DNA of 64,000 bases from Streptomyces broussonetiae (GCF_009796285.1 NZ_CP047020.1:9362001-9426000); one strand, 5' to 3'. Positions 36,218 through 44,734 are shown, numbered from the stretch's first letter. Notes: generated from the sequence alone by a model not told the origin. A program made the numbers and translations.

Positions 36218-36232
36218 ATTGCGGGAGGGACG

Positions 36233-36700
36233 TCACGACCGGCGCTTGACCCTCAGCGCCAGCAACCCTGTGCCCGCCGCGAAGGCGACGGCCAGGCCGC
36301 CGATCACCGTGTTGCTGATGATCACCGAGGCCGGATGCGAAGCCCTGGCACCGGACACGACGAACGGGGCGATGACGGTCCACACGCCGATTCCGGCCGC
36401 TGCCCAGCACATCGCGTGGGTGCGCTCGTAGGCGGAGCCGAAGCCACCGCCCATGAGGAACGCGTACGCCAGGCCGGCGATCAGGTTGGTGACAGAGAGT
36501 GTCGGGAGGGTCGTGTGGAAACCCATGATCCACGCCGACGCCGCCAGATACAGACCAGCCAGCAAGGCCAGTCCCTCCATGATCTGCGCTGCCACTGTCG
36601 TCGTCGCCCGCTCGGAGCTGGCGCGCAGTGCCACGATGTCCGGGTGTTCCTCAATACCCGGGAATATGCGTTCGGCCACGTCAGACACCTCCCGTGTCAT
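36233..36700 (-). CDS. SPW-repeat membrane protein
   Basis: The 155-aa product has a hydrophilic N-terminus of about 35 residues, then four membrane helices in two repeats. The first contains LAASAWIMGFHTTLPTLSV and the second GIGVWTVIAPFVVSG, the usual (S/A)xW(I/V)xxF pattern of the SPW family. Function is unknown; the family is common in actinomycete stress islands. The motif GGGCCGAACGGCCC lies 84-97 bp upstream of the start. Confidence 0.85.
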   Translation of the reverse strand: MTREVSDVAERIFPGIEEHPDIVALRASSERATTTVAAQIMEGLALLAGLYLAASAWIMGFHTTLPTLSVTNLIAGLAYAFLMGGGFGSAYERTHAMCWAAAGIGVWTVIAPFVVSGARASHPASVIISNTVIGGLAVAFAAGTGLLALRVKRRS

Positions 36701-36783
36701 CCCGAACCCGTTGCGCCCCTATCGCATTGGGCAAAGGGCTTATCTTTTGCCTACATAGTGTGCCGCGCATTGACCTTTGTCGT

Positions 36784-36797
36784 GGGCCGAACGGCCC
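36784..36797 (+). promoter_or_regulatory. Island palindrome upstream of SPW gene
   Basis: GGGCCGAACGGCCC lies 84-97 bp before the ATG at 36700 (minus gene). Its GGGCCG and CGGCCC ends pair outside an AA centre. Confidence 0.5.
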
Positions 36798-37151
36798 GCA
36801 CGGGGTGCCGGCCGCCCCATGCCCTTCCTGACCCGCCCCGTACCTGACGCCGAACGAGCCTCCCGCTCGTCGACGCCGTGGTTCACCACCCACGCAGGTG
36901 ACGGCATGGTACGGAGGTGTCCGTGACCGAGGCAGCGCACGAAGCCGTGATGCGACGGATCAGGTCGGCGTGACCGCGGGCCGGGCCGGGTGCGACCGTC
37001 GTCAGGCACACGGAGCAGGGGTGGTCCGGCCTGTTGCAGGAGCAATGGTGGAGCGGAACCAGTACGGGGGCCACGTGTTCCCGCTCATCGACGAGGATTG
37101 TCGGGATCGCCGCGGGCGGCGCCGAGGGACGATCCAGTTGGCATGCGATGG
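36798..37151. other. Non-coding gap
   Basis: This is the space between the SPW promoter and the 3' end of the next stress-protein gene. No gene or hairpin was recognised. Confidence 0.5.
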
Positions 37152-38006
37152 TCAGGTGGGGACCTCAGGTCCGTGGGCGATGACTGCCAGGGGGCATTGG
37201 GAGAACTGCAGGAGGTGGTGGCTGACGGAGCCGAGGGCCAGTCCGTGGAAACCGCCGAGTCCACGCGAGCCGACGACCAGGAGATCGGCGCGGTCCGAGG
37301 CCCGGGACAGCGCGATGACCGGTGGTTCGTCGGGCAGTTGTTCCACCACCTTGACTTCGGGGTACTCGTGGCGCAGCGGAGCCAGCCACTCCTCCAGCGT
37401 CTGCCGTTGCTCCTTGGCCAGGGCGTCCTGGGCCGCGCTGACATGGGCGTGGGGCCCTGGATGGCTCCAGGCATGCAGGGCGTGCAACGGGGCGCCGCGC
37501 AGCGACGCCTGCTCGAAGGCGTAGGCCAGGGCCGCCCGGGAGTATGCCGACCCGTCGGCGCCGACGACGATGCGACCGTGCCCGGTGGGGACGTGGTTGA
37601 CGATCACCACTGGACTGGCCGCGTGACCGACGACCTGAGTGGCGACCGAACCGATCAGCAGGCTTCCGAAGCTGCCCATGCCCTTGGCACCGAGCACCAC
37701 CGTATGGGCGTGCTCCGCTTCGGCCAGCAGTACCGCCGCCGGGTTCCCCGAGGGGAGGGCGGATGTCACCTCAAGGTCTGGATGGGCTTCCCGCACGATG
37801 GCGGTTGCCTCGGTCGCCACTCCCTGGTCCCATTCGTTCCTCTCCCCGATGCGCTCTGCCTCGTTGGTCGCATAGGAGTGGAACAGGGGCAGGACGTGGA
37901 TGATGCGCAAGGCGCGGTGACGCAGCGCCGCCTCGTGGGCGGCCCACACCAGAGCTCGCAGACTGCGGCCGGAGCCGTCGACTCCGACCATGATCGGATC
38001 AGTCAT
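37152..38006 (-). CDS. Tandem universal stress protein
   Basis: The 284-aa product has two UspA domains, both with recognisable nucleotide loops: VVLGAKGMGSFGSLLIGSVA in domain 1 and LVVGSRGLGGFHGLALGSVS in domain 2. It begins MTDPIMVGVDGSGRSLRALV, with GGGAGAAG upstream of ATG 38006; the longer frame to 38045 was not used. It is a paralogue of the gene at 33634 with better-preserved domain 1. Confidence 0.93.
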   Translation of the reverse strand: MTDPIMVGVDGSGRSLRALVWAAHEAALRHRALRIIHVLPLFHSYATNEAERIGERNEWDQGVATEATAIVREAHPDLEVTSALPSGNPAAVLLAEAEHAHTVVLGAKGMGSFGSLLIGSVATQVVGHAASPVVIVNHVPTGHGRIVVGADGSAYSRAALAYAFEQASLRGAPLHALHAWSHPGPHAHVSAAQDALAKEQRQTLEEWLAPLRHEYPEVKVVEQLPDEPPVIALSRASDRADLLVVGSRGLGGFHGLALGSVSHHLLQFSQCPLAVIAHGPEVPT

Positions 38007-38148
38007 CAGCTTCTCCCATATGTGGACGTCGGTGTTCGCCGCCACGAGAACCGCGGATCTCCTCCATGTCGCAACGGATCACGGCGCCCGCCGGACACTG
38101 CGCCTCCCCCGTGGGTTCCTCCTCACCGGTCTCATGGTCGGGTGGAGT

Positions 38149-38162
38149 GGTGCGAACAGCCC
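38149..38162 (+). promoter_or_regulatory. Weak island-palindrome match upstream of the second stress protein
   Basis: GGTGCGAACAGCCC (11 of 14 consensus positions) lies 143-156 bp before the ATG at 38006. It is the weakest listed copy. Confidence 0.25.
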
Positions 38163-38296
38163 TACCACTTCGGCGACGGGAAGTGACCCGGCGGTACTGA
38201 CAAGGGCACATGCGGGGTGTCGCGGTCTGAGTCCGCACCAGCAGCCCATGCCCCTCGTCCTGCTTCCGCCGTCATCCAACACCGCACGGAGGTTTC

Positions 38297-38632
38297 TCAC
38301 CAAGGGCCTTCCGACCCCGTTGTCCGTACCGGTTGGCCCACAGCAGTGCAAAGGCCGGTCCGGCCGAGTTCGTGTCGGGGCGAGAGAAGCGGGCGGCCAC
38401 GGGCTCTGTGAACCCGACGTGTGGCTCGGCGACTCCGGACATCTGAGGCCGTGCGGAGGAGCACACTCATGCACTGGGAAACCATCCGCAAGGACACCGC
38501 TTCGGCAGCCCCGTTCCCGTGCTCAACCACGCCATCCACGCGTCCGTGCAGGACGGAGAGTGTCACCTGCGTGTTGGCTGCGCCGGTGGCCAGGCTCTCC
38601 ATGACGAGTCGGTCGGCGAGGTCAGCTCGCAT
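38297..38632 (-). CDS. Hypothetical protein, doubtful
   Basis: A 111-aa frame begins MRADLADRLVMESLATGAAN with AGGAG 12 bases upstream. The first 63 residues have a normal protein composition, while the rest is Arg-rich and looks like read-through into non-coding DNA. No family was recognised. It may be a truncated gene. Confidence 0.25.
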   Translation of the reverse strand: MRADLADRLVMESLATGAANTQVTLSVLHGRVDGVVEHGNGAAEAVSLRMVSQCMSVLLRTASDVRSRRATRRVHRARGRPLLSPRHELGRTGLCTAVGQPVRTTGSEGPW

Positions 38633-38746
38633 GATCGCGGCCGTCTCCTCAGAATGGTGCGGTACCAACCTGCCGTGCGGACACACCGCTGCACGGGGCG
38701 GGAGGCCCCTCCGCGAGGCGGGCGGCTCCTGTGCGGGAGGCACCAC

Positions 38747-38830
38747 GAAGCACCGAACCGTCGAGGAGATCACGACCCGGGACGTCGTCCGGGCGCGGCC
38801 TGACACGCCGTTCAAGGAGCAGGCCCCGTC
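38747..38830 (+). pseudogene. CBS-domain protein, N-terminal remnant
   Basis: About 25 codons read HRTVEEITTRDVVRARPDTP then FKE, the unmistakable start of a CBS protein (compare IGAVMTDDVVTADYGTPFKD at 8880). The frame then loses similarity (QAPSW). It is a third CBS gene of the island, cut after its first helix. Confidence 0.55.
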
Positions 38831-38878
38831 ATGGAGGAAGTGGCTCTCGAGCCCGCAGCCGCAGGCCCGGCCGCCATG

Positions 38879-39076
38879 TCAGCCGAACAGACGGCGGACC
38901 CGTATTGTGTCGATGCGCCGCCAGCCGAGCCCGGGCAATAGCACGAGCTGGTCCTTGCGGTCTCTGCTGTCGTCCATCCCCGTGGAGATCGCGCCTCGCG
39001 CTGCGCGGCGCGGTGGCAGCCTGGCGCCGAATGCAGGCTGCGCGGAGCTGTTCCCGCCTACGGTCTTCCCGGTCAC
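38879..39076 (-). CDS. Small coupled ORF after DUF1918, doubtful
   Basis: The 65-aa frame starts with GTG overlapping the DUF1918 stop (GTGA), the only argument for its reality. The sequence (ARLPPRRAARGAISTG, QLVLLPGLGWRRIDTIRVRR) is basic and unrecognised. Confidence 0.25.
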   Translation of the reverse strand: MTGKTVGGNSSAQPAFGARLPPRRAARGAISTGMDDSRDRKDQLVLLPGLGWRRIDTIRVRRLFG

Positions 39077-39300
39077 TGCCTCTCCCGGTGCGGCTGCCCG
39101 AACGAGGACTCATGTGCCGGATGGGTCTCGATCACGCATCCCGGGCCGGGAAAGATCTCTGTCTCGTGACCGTCTTCGTAGCGCACCCGATAGGGAGGTT
39201 CGCCGTTCTGGCCGAGCACTTTCGTGACGGTGGCATGGTGTTCGGGGGTTCCCACGGTTCTTCCGGTGAGCCGCAGCACGTCATCTTCATGCGCCTTCAT
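39073..39300 (-). CDS. DUF1918-domain protein
   Basis: The 75-aa product is a small barrel protein of unknown function. It shows the family pattern DVLRLTGRTVGTPEHHATVT, PPYRVRYEDGHETEIFPGPG and CVIETHPAH. GAGGTGAG precedes the ATG. A motif copy lies 74-87 bp upstream. It is divergent from the baeRF gene. Confidence 0.85.
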   Translation of the reverse strand: MKAHEDDVLRLTGRTVGTPEHHATVTKVLGQNGEPPYRVRYEDGHETEIFPGPGCVIETHPAHESSFGQPHRERQ

Positions 39301-39373
39301 CGTGACTCACCTCGTTCCCTGCCGTCCTTCCCTGACTTCGTTCAGGATGCCCCGGGAGATGGAGCGCGCAGAA

Positions 39374-39387
39374 GGGCCATTCGGGCA
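39374..39387 (-). promoter_or_regulatory. Island-palindrome copy upstream of DUF1918 gene
   Basis: On the minus strand it reads TGCCCGAATGGCCC, 74-87 bp before the ATG at 39300. Ten of 14 positions match the consensus. Confidence 0.35.
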
Positions 39388-39573
39388 CTCCGGCGGGCTG
39401 CCGGGCCCGTCGGTGTCAGACGCCCGCGACTCGTGCGGTGGGCAAGCGCGGCTCGTCGGGCGGGCGCATCCTGGAGTTGGCAGAGCCGCGGGCGCCAACC
39501 GGAACGTGTCCTGGTACGCCGGCATCCCCGGGCGTGGTGGCACGCGGCGTCGGCAGCCCACTCGGGAGTGGTC

Positions 39574-40677
39574 ATGAGGCTTTCCTTCCTGGAACCTCTC
39601 TACAAGCAGCCCGGCCCTTTCGCGTCCGTCTATCTGGACACGTCCCGTGACGCCGCAATCGAGGATCCCGATGCTGCCGTACAACTGCGCTGGCGGCACC
39701 TTCGGGACGCACTGACGTCTGAGGGGGCGGACGGTGACTCCATCACCGCGGTGGCGGGCACCGTGGGCAGCGACGCGGACGTTCCCGGCACGCATGGTCA
39801 GGCCGTGTTCACCGCTCACGGACACCTGGCCCTGCTGGACGAGCTGCCCGCACCGCCCGCACGGGACACCGTGCACTTCGGAGCCCTGCCGGACACCATG
39901 CCGCTGATCGTCCAGCACGCGCCCGGGATCCCGTACCTGGCCGTGCACGTGCATTACGGCGGCCGTCACTCGACGTACGCCACCGGCACAGTACGGATCG
40001 AGGCCGAGGTGGGTACGTGGCCGCTGACCAAGGTCACGCCGGGCCACCGGCTGGACGAGGAGATCCCGGTGGGCGACTGGACCAGCGCCGCCGGGGAAGT
40101 CGGCCGGGAGCTGGAAGGCCACGCACGGCGTATCGACATCGAGACGGTGGTCGTCGCCGGGGACGTCTGGGCCCGCGGCATCCTCATCCGTCGGCTGCCG
40201 GCTGCCTTGCGCGGGCGGGCCATCACCGTGGAGGGCGTCGGTGAGTCCGAGCCCGGGCGGGCACTGCTGGAGCAGCGGCTCACAAGCCTCTTCACAGGGC
40301 GCATGGCCGCGCACGACCGGGCACTGCTGGACGTCTTCCTCGCCGAGCGGGCCCGCGACGGGGCCTCCGCGGAAGGCCTGGCCGCGGCCGTGTCGGCTCT
40401 GCAACGCGGCCGGGTCAAGACTCTTTTCCTCAACGACCATCCCGAGTCGCCGTTGCGCCTGTGGGTCGGTCCGGAGCCCGGCCAGCTCGCCCTGACCGAA
40501 CAGGAGCTGCGCTCCTACGGCGTACGGGAACTCAGTGAAGAACGGGCCGACACGGCCCTTGCCCGCGCCCTCGTCGGCACGAGGGCCGAACTGGTCGTGG
40601 TGCCCGAGCAGGAGCTGAGGCTGGGTGAGGGTGTGGGCGTACTACTGCGCTACGCCGACCCCGGATCCCGTGAGTGA
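39574..40677 (+). CDS. baeRF-domain protein (Rv2629-like, Vms1/eRF1-related)
   Basis: The 367-aa product is a bacterial relative of the eRF1/Vms1 fold, thought to act on ribosome-bound or stalled translation products. It begins LSFLEPLYKQPGPFASVYLD and has HGQAVFTAHGHLALLDELPA, then VDAxxRHxx-like central strands (IETVVVAGDVWARGILIRRL) and a C-terminal eRF1-like portion ending GVGVLLRYAD. In M. tuberculosis the homologue Rv2629 belongs to the DosR regulon. The ATG at 39574 was chosen from the family N-terminus, with GGGAG upstream. Confidence 0.85.
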   Translation: MRLSFLEPLYKQPGPFASVYLDTSRDAAIEDPDAAVQLRWRHLRDALTSEGADGDSITAVAGTVGSDADVPGTHGQAVFTAHGHLALLDELPAPPARDTVHFGALPDTMPLIVQHAPGIPYLAVHVHYGGRHSTYATGTVRIEAEVGTWPLTKVTPGHRLDEEIPVGDWTSAAGEVGRELEGHARRIDIETVVVAGDVWARGILIRRLPAALRGRAITVEGVGESEPGRALLEQRLTSLFTGRMAAHDRALLDVFLAERARDGASAEGLAAAVSALQRGRVKTLFLNDHPESPLRLWVGPEPGQLALTEQELRSYGVRELSEERADTALARALVGTRAELVVVPEQELRLGEGVGVLLRYADPGSRE

Positions 40678-40698
40678 GGCGGGCTTCCGGGATGCGGC

Positions 40699-41022
40699 TC
40701 AATGCTGGTTCTCCAGCCCTGTGCCCAAGGTCGTACCCAACAGCTGGTCGTGCTGCGGAACGGTGGTGCCGCCGCCGGCCCGCACCGCTTCCACCACAGC
40801 TTGGTGCAGGTCGCGGCTGCCCTGCCGAGAGGGGCAGGACAGCGGGCTTCCGGTCAGCGTGAACCACTGGGAGGTGCCGCTGTACTGGACCTTGACAACG
40901 GCCTGTTTGCCGTCCCACGTGGTGTGCACAGTCAGGTCCCCGGTGACGATCCCGGCCTCGTCGGTCCGCACGCCCCCCTGCCCCGTGAACACGCCTGTCG
41001 TCGTCCATGATGTCTCGGCCAT
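40699..41022 (-). CDS. Small conserved-looking protein of unknown function
   Basis: The 107-aa product (SWTTTGVFTGQGGVRTDEAG, VHTTWDGKQAVVKVQYSGTS) looks like a compact beta protein of a type common in Streptomyces stress islands. No family name is claimed. GAAGG lies upstream of ATG 41022. It is convergent with the baeRF gene. Confidence 0.65.
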   Translation of the reverse strand: MAETSWTTTGVFTGQGGVRTDEAGIVTGDLTVHTTWDGKQAVVKVQYSGTSQWFTLTGSPLSCPSRQGSRDLHQAVVEAVRAGGGTTVPQHDQLLGTTLGTGLENQH

Positions 41023-41105
41023 GACGCCTTCGGCCTTCCTTCGTGCATGCGGAGGTCTCTTGCTTCCGGCAGCCCCGCTTCCTGGTGCTTCGGGGCCCAC
41101 CCGGC

Positions 41106-41897
41106 TCAGACTGGGACAGAGCTGCCGCTTCTCACCGGTTCCCTGCGTGTTCGGAGTTCGGGCCGAGACGCCGCACCCGTTCCGGCTTCGCCTTCGACAA
41201 ACCGGGTCAGGGCCCGGACGCTTTCGAGGAACTGCGCAGGGAAGACGATGGTCGAGTTCTTCTCCGCGGCGATCTCGGCGAGGATCTGCAGGTTGCGCAG
41301 TTGCAGGGCGATCGGGTGGTCACTGATGACGTCGGCAGCCTCGGCGAGGCGGTTGGCGCTCAGGGCCTCTCCCTCGGCAGCGATGATCTTGGCACGCTTC
41401 TCGCGCTCGGCCTCGGCCTGGCGGGCCATGGCCCGCTGCATGCCGGCCGGCAGCTCGATGTCCTTCAGCTCCACCAGCAGTACGTAGATGCCCCATTGCT
41501 GGGTGAGTCCGTCGAGGATGTCCTTGATCTGGCTGTTGAGGGTCTCCGTGTCGGTGAGCACCTGGTCCAGCAGGGAACGGCCGACGACGTTGCGCACGGT
41601 GGTCTGGGCGATCTGACTCATCGCGGACGACACGTCCTCGATCTCGACGATCGACTTCACTGGGTCGACGCGGCGGAAGTAGGCGACCGCGGCCACTCCG
41701 ATGGACACGTTGTCCCGGGTGATGACCTGCTGGGACGGGATCGGCATGGTGACCGTGCGCAGAGTGACCTTCCACATCCGGTCCGCCAACGGGATCATGA
41801 ACCGGATTCCGGGGTCCCGGACACTGCGCAGCTTCCCGAAGCGGAACACGACACCACGCTGGTACTGCCGGACGATCGCGACTCCGAGGTTCGCCAT
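41106..41897 (-). CDS. Slipin / SPFH (band 7) protein
   Basis: The 263-aa membrane-associated scaffold protein lacks the usual first membrane helix or has only a short hydrophobic start (MANLGVAIVRQYQRGVVFRF). SPFH core: GKLRSVRDPGIRFMIPLADR, PSQQVITRDNVSIGVAAVAY, QTTVRNVVGRSLLDQVLTD. A Glu/Ala-rich coiled coil (QAEAEREKRAKIIAAEGEAL) and a C-terminal tail follow. GGAGGTGGG precedes the ATG and a motif copy lies 83-96 bp upstream. No NfeD partner is adjacent. Confidence 0.92.
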   Translation of the reverse strand: MANLGVAIVRQYQRGVVFRFGKLRSVRDPGIRFMIPLADRMWKVTLRTVTMPIPSQQVITRDNVSIGVAAVAYFRRVDPVKSIVEIEDVSSAMSQIAQTTVRNVVGRSLLDQVLTDTETLNSQIKDILDGLTQQWGIYVLLVELKDIELPAGMQRAMARQAEAEREKRAKIIAAEGEALSANRLAEAADVISDHPIALQLRNLQILAEIAAEKNSTIVFPAQFLESVRALTRFVEGEAGTGAASRPELRTRREPVRSGSSVPV

Positions 41898-41979
41898 GGA
41901 ACCCACCTCCTTGAGACTCTGCCTTTCATGGTGACCTGGGCGCCTGCGGCAAGGCCCGTGCCATCCGACCCGCCGCCAG

Positions 41980-41993
41980 GGGCCGACCGGCCC
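41980..41993 (+). promoter_or_regulatory. Island palindrome upstream of slipin gene
   Basis: GGGCCGACCGGCCC, one mismatch from the SPW copy, lies 83-96 bp before the ATG at 41897. Confidence 0.5.
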
Positions 41994-42430
41994 CGGCTTG
42001 CCTGATGGCGAGCTGGCGACAGCTCCGGTGGGTAGGGCCGACCTACAGCGCCCGATGCGGAGCACCGGTGCGCCGAGCTGCCGGGCGGCGGCGTGCCAGG
42101 CCTGGGGCAGCGCGCTGTGCGTCATGGCACGAGCCTGGGCCCGGGTATGTTCGCTGTCCAAGCGCAGTGGGGCGGTGAGCAGCCTGGCCACCTGTTCGAA
42201 GGGGCTGCCATGCCAGTGCGCGGGCTTCCGCCTGGCCCACGGGCAACATCTGGGCGCCCGTGGCGTGCGCGAGGTGGAGGAGTCCTGCGTGAGCCCGCCT
42301 TCCGGGTAGCTGGACAATCGGTCCGGAACCGGGATCCGTGGTGTCGTCCAGGCGGCCGAACCCCGGCACCCCCAGGGTGGCGACAACCGATGGCTGCTCT
42401 TGTCGTTGCGTGGGCGCGAGCACTCCGTGA
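41994..42430. other. Gap with possible minus-strand remnant
   Basis: The minus frame about 42040-42230 has a protein-like stretch (FEQVARLLTAPLRLDSEHTR, LPQAWHAAARQLGAPVLRIG) without start or recognised family. It may be an old gene fragment; nothing else was seen. Confidence 0.3.
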
Positions 42431-42657
42431 TCACCCTATGGCGCGCGTGCCGTGCTCGTTGCGCCAGGCAACCGTCCAGCCGAGGGCGATGCCGTTCCCC
42501 GGGCTTGTCGGCCCGTCATGGAGTCCAGTGAGGAGGTACGTCCCCGGGGTGTGTCCTACGGCGGTTACGTACTTTCCGCTGATGGTTCCTTCCGGGTCCA
42601 CCTCCGGGTGCATTTGTGAACCAAACTCTCGTTGTACCACTCTCCATTAATGAACAT
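42431..42657 (-). pseudogene. Avidin/streptavidin-family protein, truncated and frameshifted
   Basis: The start ATG 42657 gives MFINGEWYNE. Coding then continues after a two-base shift as EFGSQMHPEVDPEGTISGKY, then TAVGHTPGTYLLTG and GIALGWTVAWRNEHG, ending at 42431. This aligns with streptavidin from WYNQLGS through YESAVG, YVLTGRYD and ALGWTVAWKN. Of the biotin pocket, the Tyr (GKY) and the Trp of LGWTVAW can be placed. The C-terminal strands with SGQY and the inter-subunit Trp are missing. AGAGAGAAG precedes the start. It is a dead copy, and there is no signal peptide. Confidence 0.72.
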
Positions 42658-42996
42658 GATCTTCTCTCTACTCGCTCTCGCCGCCTGCGGCATCACGGGC
42701 CAGAACCGCCACTACCTACCTGCGGCGATTGCAACCCTAATGTTAAATACCCGGATGAATGAGGCGGATGTGTCCGAGGGTGGGAAGCGGGGCCGGGTCG
42801 CCAAACATCAGGCGCGAGCCCGAGGACGCCGTACGACCACGTGACCCGAGCCTTGCCCGCCGCGCTGTGCAAGTCCGACACGCGTGCATGGACGACGAGC
42901 CTCAACACCGCCGACGAAGTGAAACGGTCCAACACCGAACGTTTCCTTCTCCTCGTCGCTCACGATCGTGACGCAGGCCTGAACACCCCTGCCTCA
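42658..42996. other. Non-coding gap with AT-rich patch
   Basis: The segment 42728-42750 (GCAACCCTAATGTTAAATAC) is unusually AT-rich for this genome. No gene was supported. Confidence 0.5.
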
Positions 42997-43010
42997 GGGC
43001 CGAACGGTCC
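42997..43010 (+). promoter_or_regulatory. Island palindrome upstream of USP fusion gene
   Basis: GGGCCGAACGGTCC, with AGG/CCT flanks that extend the symmetry, lies 121-134 bp before the ATG at 43131. Confidence 0.5.
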
Positions 43011-43130
43011 TGGAGAATTCCCCGTACGTCCCCGGCCCGAGGACAAGCGGCCTCTGGACGGCCTCAGGGAAGACGCCGATGGTGGAAGCCAGAGTCGTGA
43101 TCCGCTGTGGTCGAGGGATGGTGGTCCGCC

Positions 43131-43967
43131 ATGACCAAGCCGGCTGCCGGGCGGGTCATCGTCGGAGTGGACGACTCCCCGGCCGGATCGGCGGCGCTGC
43201 GTGTCGCCGTCGCCCAGGCCGCACTCGCGGGTCGGGAACTGGTTGCCGTACGCGCCTACAAGCCGCCGCCGCACCCCTACTCGACATGGCGAGGGCAACT
43301 GCTCGGGTGGCCGGGCAATCCGGCGGTTGCCCCGATGGATCCGTCCTCGCCGTCCTGGCAGCAGCTGAAGGAAGCCCGCGAGCAGCGTGAGAGAGATGCG
43401 GTGCGGCGAGCCTTCGCCCAAGCGGTGGGCGGCATTCCGCACGGCGTGCGGGTACGGGTGGTCACCTCCATGGGCTCGCCTGGCAAGGTGCTCGTGGCCA
43501 CCGCGGACGTGGTCGACGATCTGCTGGTGGTGGGGAAAGCCCCGCCGTGTGGGCTGCGGCGCCTCTGGCCGTGGCGCTGGTTCCAGCGTTCACCCCGCCG
43601 CTACTGCGCCGCACACGCCGTCTGCCCGGTGTTGGCCGTCCCGGGGGACGCCTTCCTCAGCTCCGCCGCCGGAGAGTCGTTGCACTCGCAAGTCCTGGAT
43701 GGAGCGCTGGACGCCACGCGCCGTGCACCCGTCGCCTCACCCCGCGCAAGGGAGCTGGGCGAGGCGAGGGTGTGGCCCGAACGCGCCTGCTGCTGCTTGG
43801 CCCCGCCGATGGTCAAGGCCGTTCTGCCGGCCGGCGACAGGCACACGGTGGACCTCTTCCTGTGCGGCCACCACTACCTGGCCTCGCTCGGCAGCCTGGC
43901 ACTCGCCGACGCCATGGTCACGTTCGGCGAGCGCTCGTCCGTACTCTCACTGGTCGGGCGGCGGTAG
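43131..43967 (+). CDS. Universal stress protein fused to a Cys/His-containing C-terminal segment
   Basis: The 278-aa product has an N-terminal UspA domain (about 8-180; RVIVGVDDSPAGSAALRVAV, VTSMGSPGKVLVATADVVDD). It lacks the normal GSRGxGG loop: the expected place reads VVGKAPPCGLRRLWPWRW. A C-terminal part (about 205-278) has RACCCLAPPMVKAVLPAGDR and DLFLCGHHYLASLGSLALAD, resembling the small zinc-ribbon-like DUF7455 proteins that usually stand alone. GAGGG lies upstream. The fusion is unusual. Confidence 0.8.
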   Translation: MTKPAAGRVIVGVDDSPAGSAALRVAVAQAALAGRELVAVRAYKPPPHPYSTWRGQLLGWPGNPAVAPMDPSSPSWQQLKEAREQRERDAVRRAFAQAVGGIPHGVRVRVVTSMGSPGKVLVATADVVDDLLVVGKAPPCGLRRLWPWRWFQRSPRRYCAAHAVCPVLAVPGDAFLSSAAGESLHSQVLDGALDATRRAPVASPRARELGEARVWPERACCCLAPPMVKAVLPAGDRHTVDLFLCGHHYLASLGSLALADAMVTFGERSSVLSLVGRR

Positions 43968-44015
43968 CGAGCGGCGTCGAGTCGGCCGTCCCCGCCGGAC
44001 TCATGGGAGGCCCGG

Positions 44016-44543
44016 ATGAGGCACCTGTTCTACCCGCGCCACGGCGGTCACACGATGGCCATTCTGCCGCCACTGTGGACCAGGCTGCCCCTCACCGATC
44101 GCGTCGGCGTGGCCGCTCTCGTGCTGGTCGTCGCCTTTGTCGCCCTGATTGTCGGCACGAGGGTGAGGCAGGCTCTCGTCCGGCCGTTCCGGCGGTGCCC
44201 AGGAGGTCAGGCCGTCGAGCCGGTCGACACGTCATGGTTCGCTGCCCACACCCTGGACGGCTTCCCCGAGGAGGCGGTCCGCGCCGCCCTGAAGGCATCG
44301 GACACACCCTCGCTCGACCGCCTGTACGCCGCATGGGTGCTGGCCAACCACACCTGCGGGATGAGCGCCATGTGGCTGGAAAGGAACCTGGATCTCCCCG
44401 CTGATGTCGCGCACCTCATCGTCGCGGCCTCTGAAGAGAAGCGCCGGGCGGCAGAGGAGTCGCCCTCTCTTTCAGGGCATGACCATGGTCGACGAGCAGT
44501 GGGTACCGGCACTCCGCCTGCGGGGCAGACACGTGGGCATTGA
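44016..44543 (+). CDS. Single-pass membrane protein of unknown function
   Basis: The 175-aa product has one N-terminal membrane helix (VGVAALVLVVAFVALIVGTR) and a soluble region (WFAAHTLDGFPEEAVRAALK, AAWVLANHTCGMSAMWLERN). GGAGG precedes ATG 44016; ATG 44055 is another option. It lies 48 bp after the stress-protein fusion and is probably in the same transcript. No family was recognised. Confidence 0.6.
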   Translation: MRHLFYPRHGGHTMAILPPLWTRLPLTDRVGVAALVLVVAFVALIVGTRVRQALVRPFRRCPGGQAVEPVDTSWFAAHTLDGFPEEAVRAALKASDTPSLDRLYAAWVLANHTCGMSAMWLERNLDLPADVAHLIVAASEEKRRAAEESPSLSGHDHGRRAVGTGTPPAGQTRGH

Positions 44544-44734
44544 CCGGTGTCCGCGAGCGGTGGCCGGGCAGGCGCCGAGTGGTGTCGTGGCCGGGTGGGC
44601 CACCGCCTCACGCGGGTGCGTCGGGTGTCGAGGGGCCGTGACGCATGCGGTCCAGTTGCCGCTTCTCCTGACCGATGCGCAGTTGGGTGGTGAAGAAGCG
44701 CAGGAGTCGGGCTTCCTTCGGAGGTGAGCCGGCC

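Noticed and set aside
41088..41101. Possible weak island palindrome upstream of the small protein gene at 40699
   Set aside because: Only about 9 of 14 positions match, within chance for this base composition.
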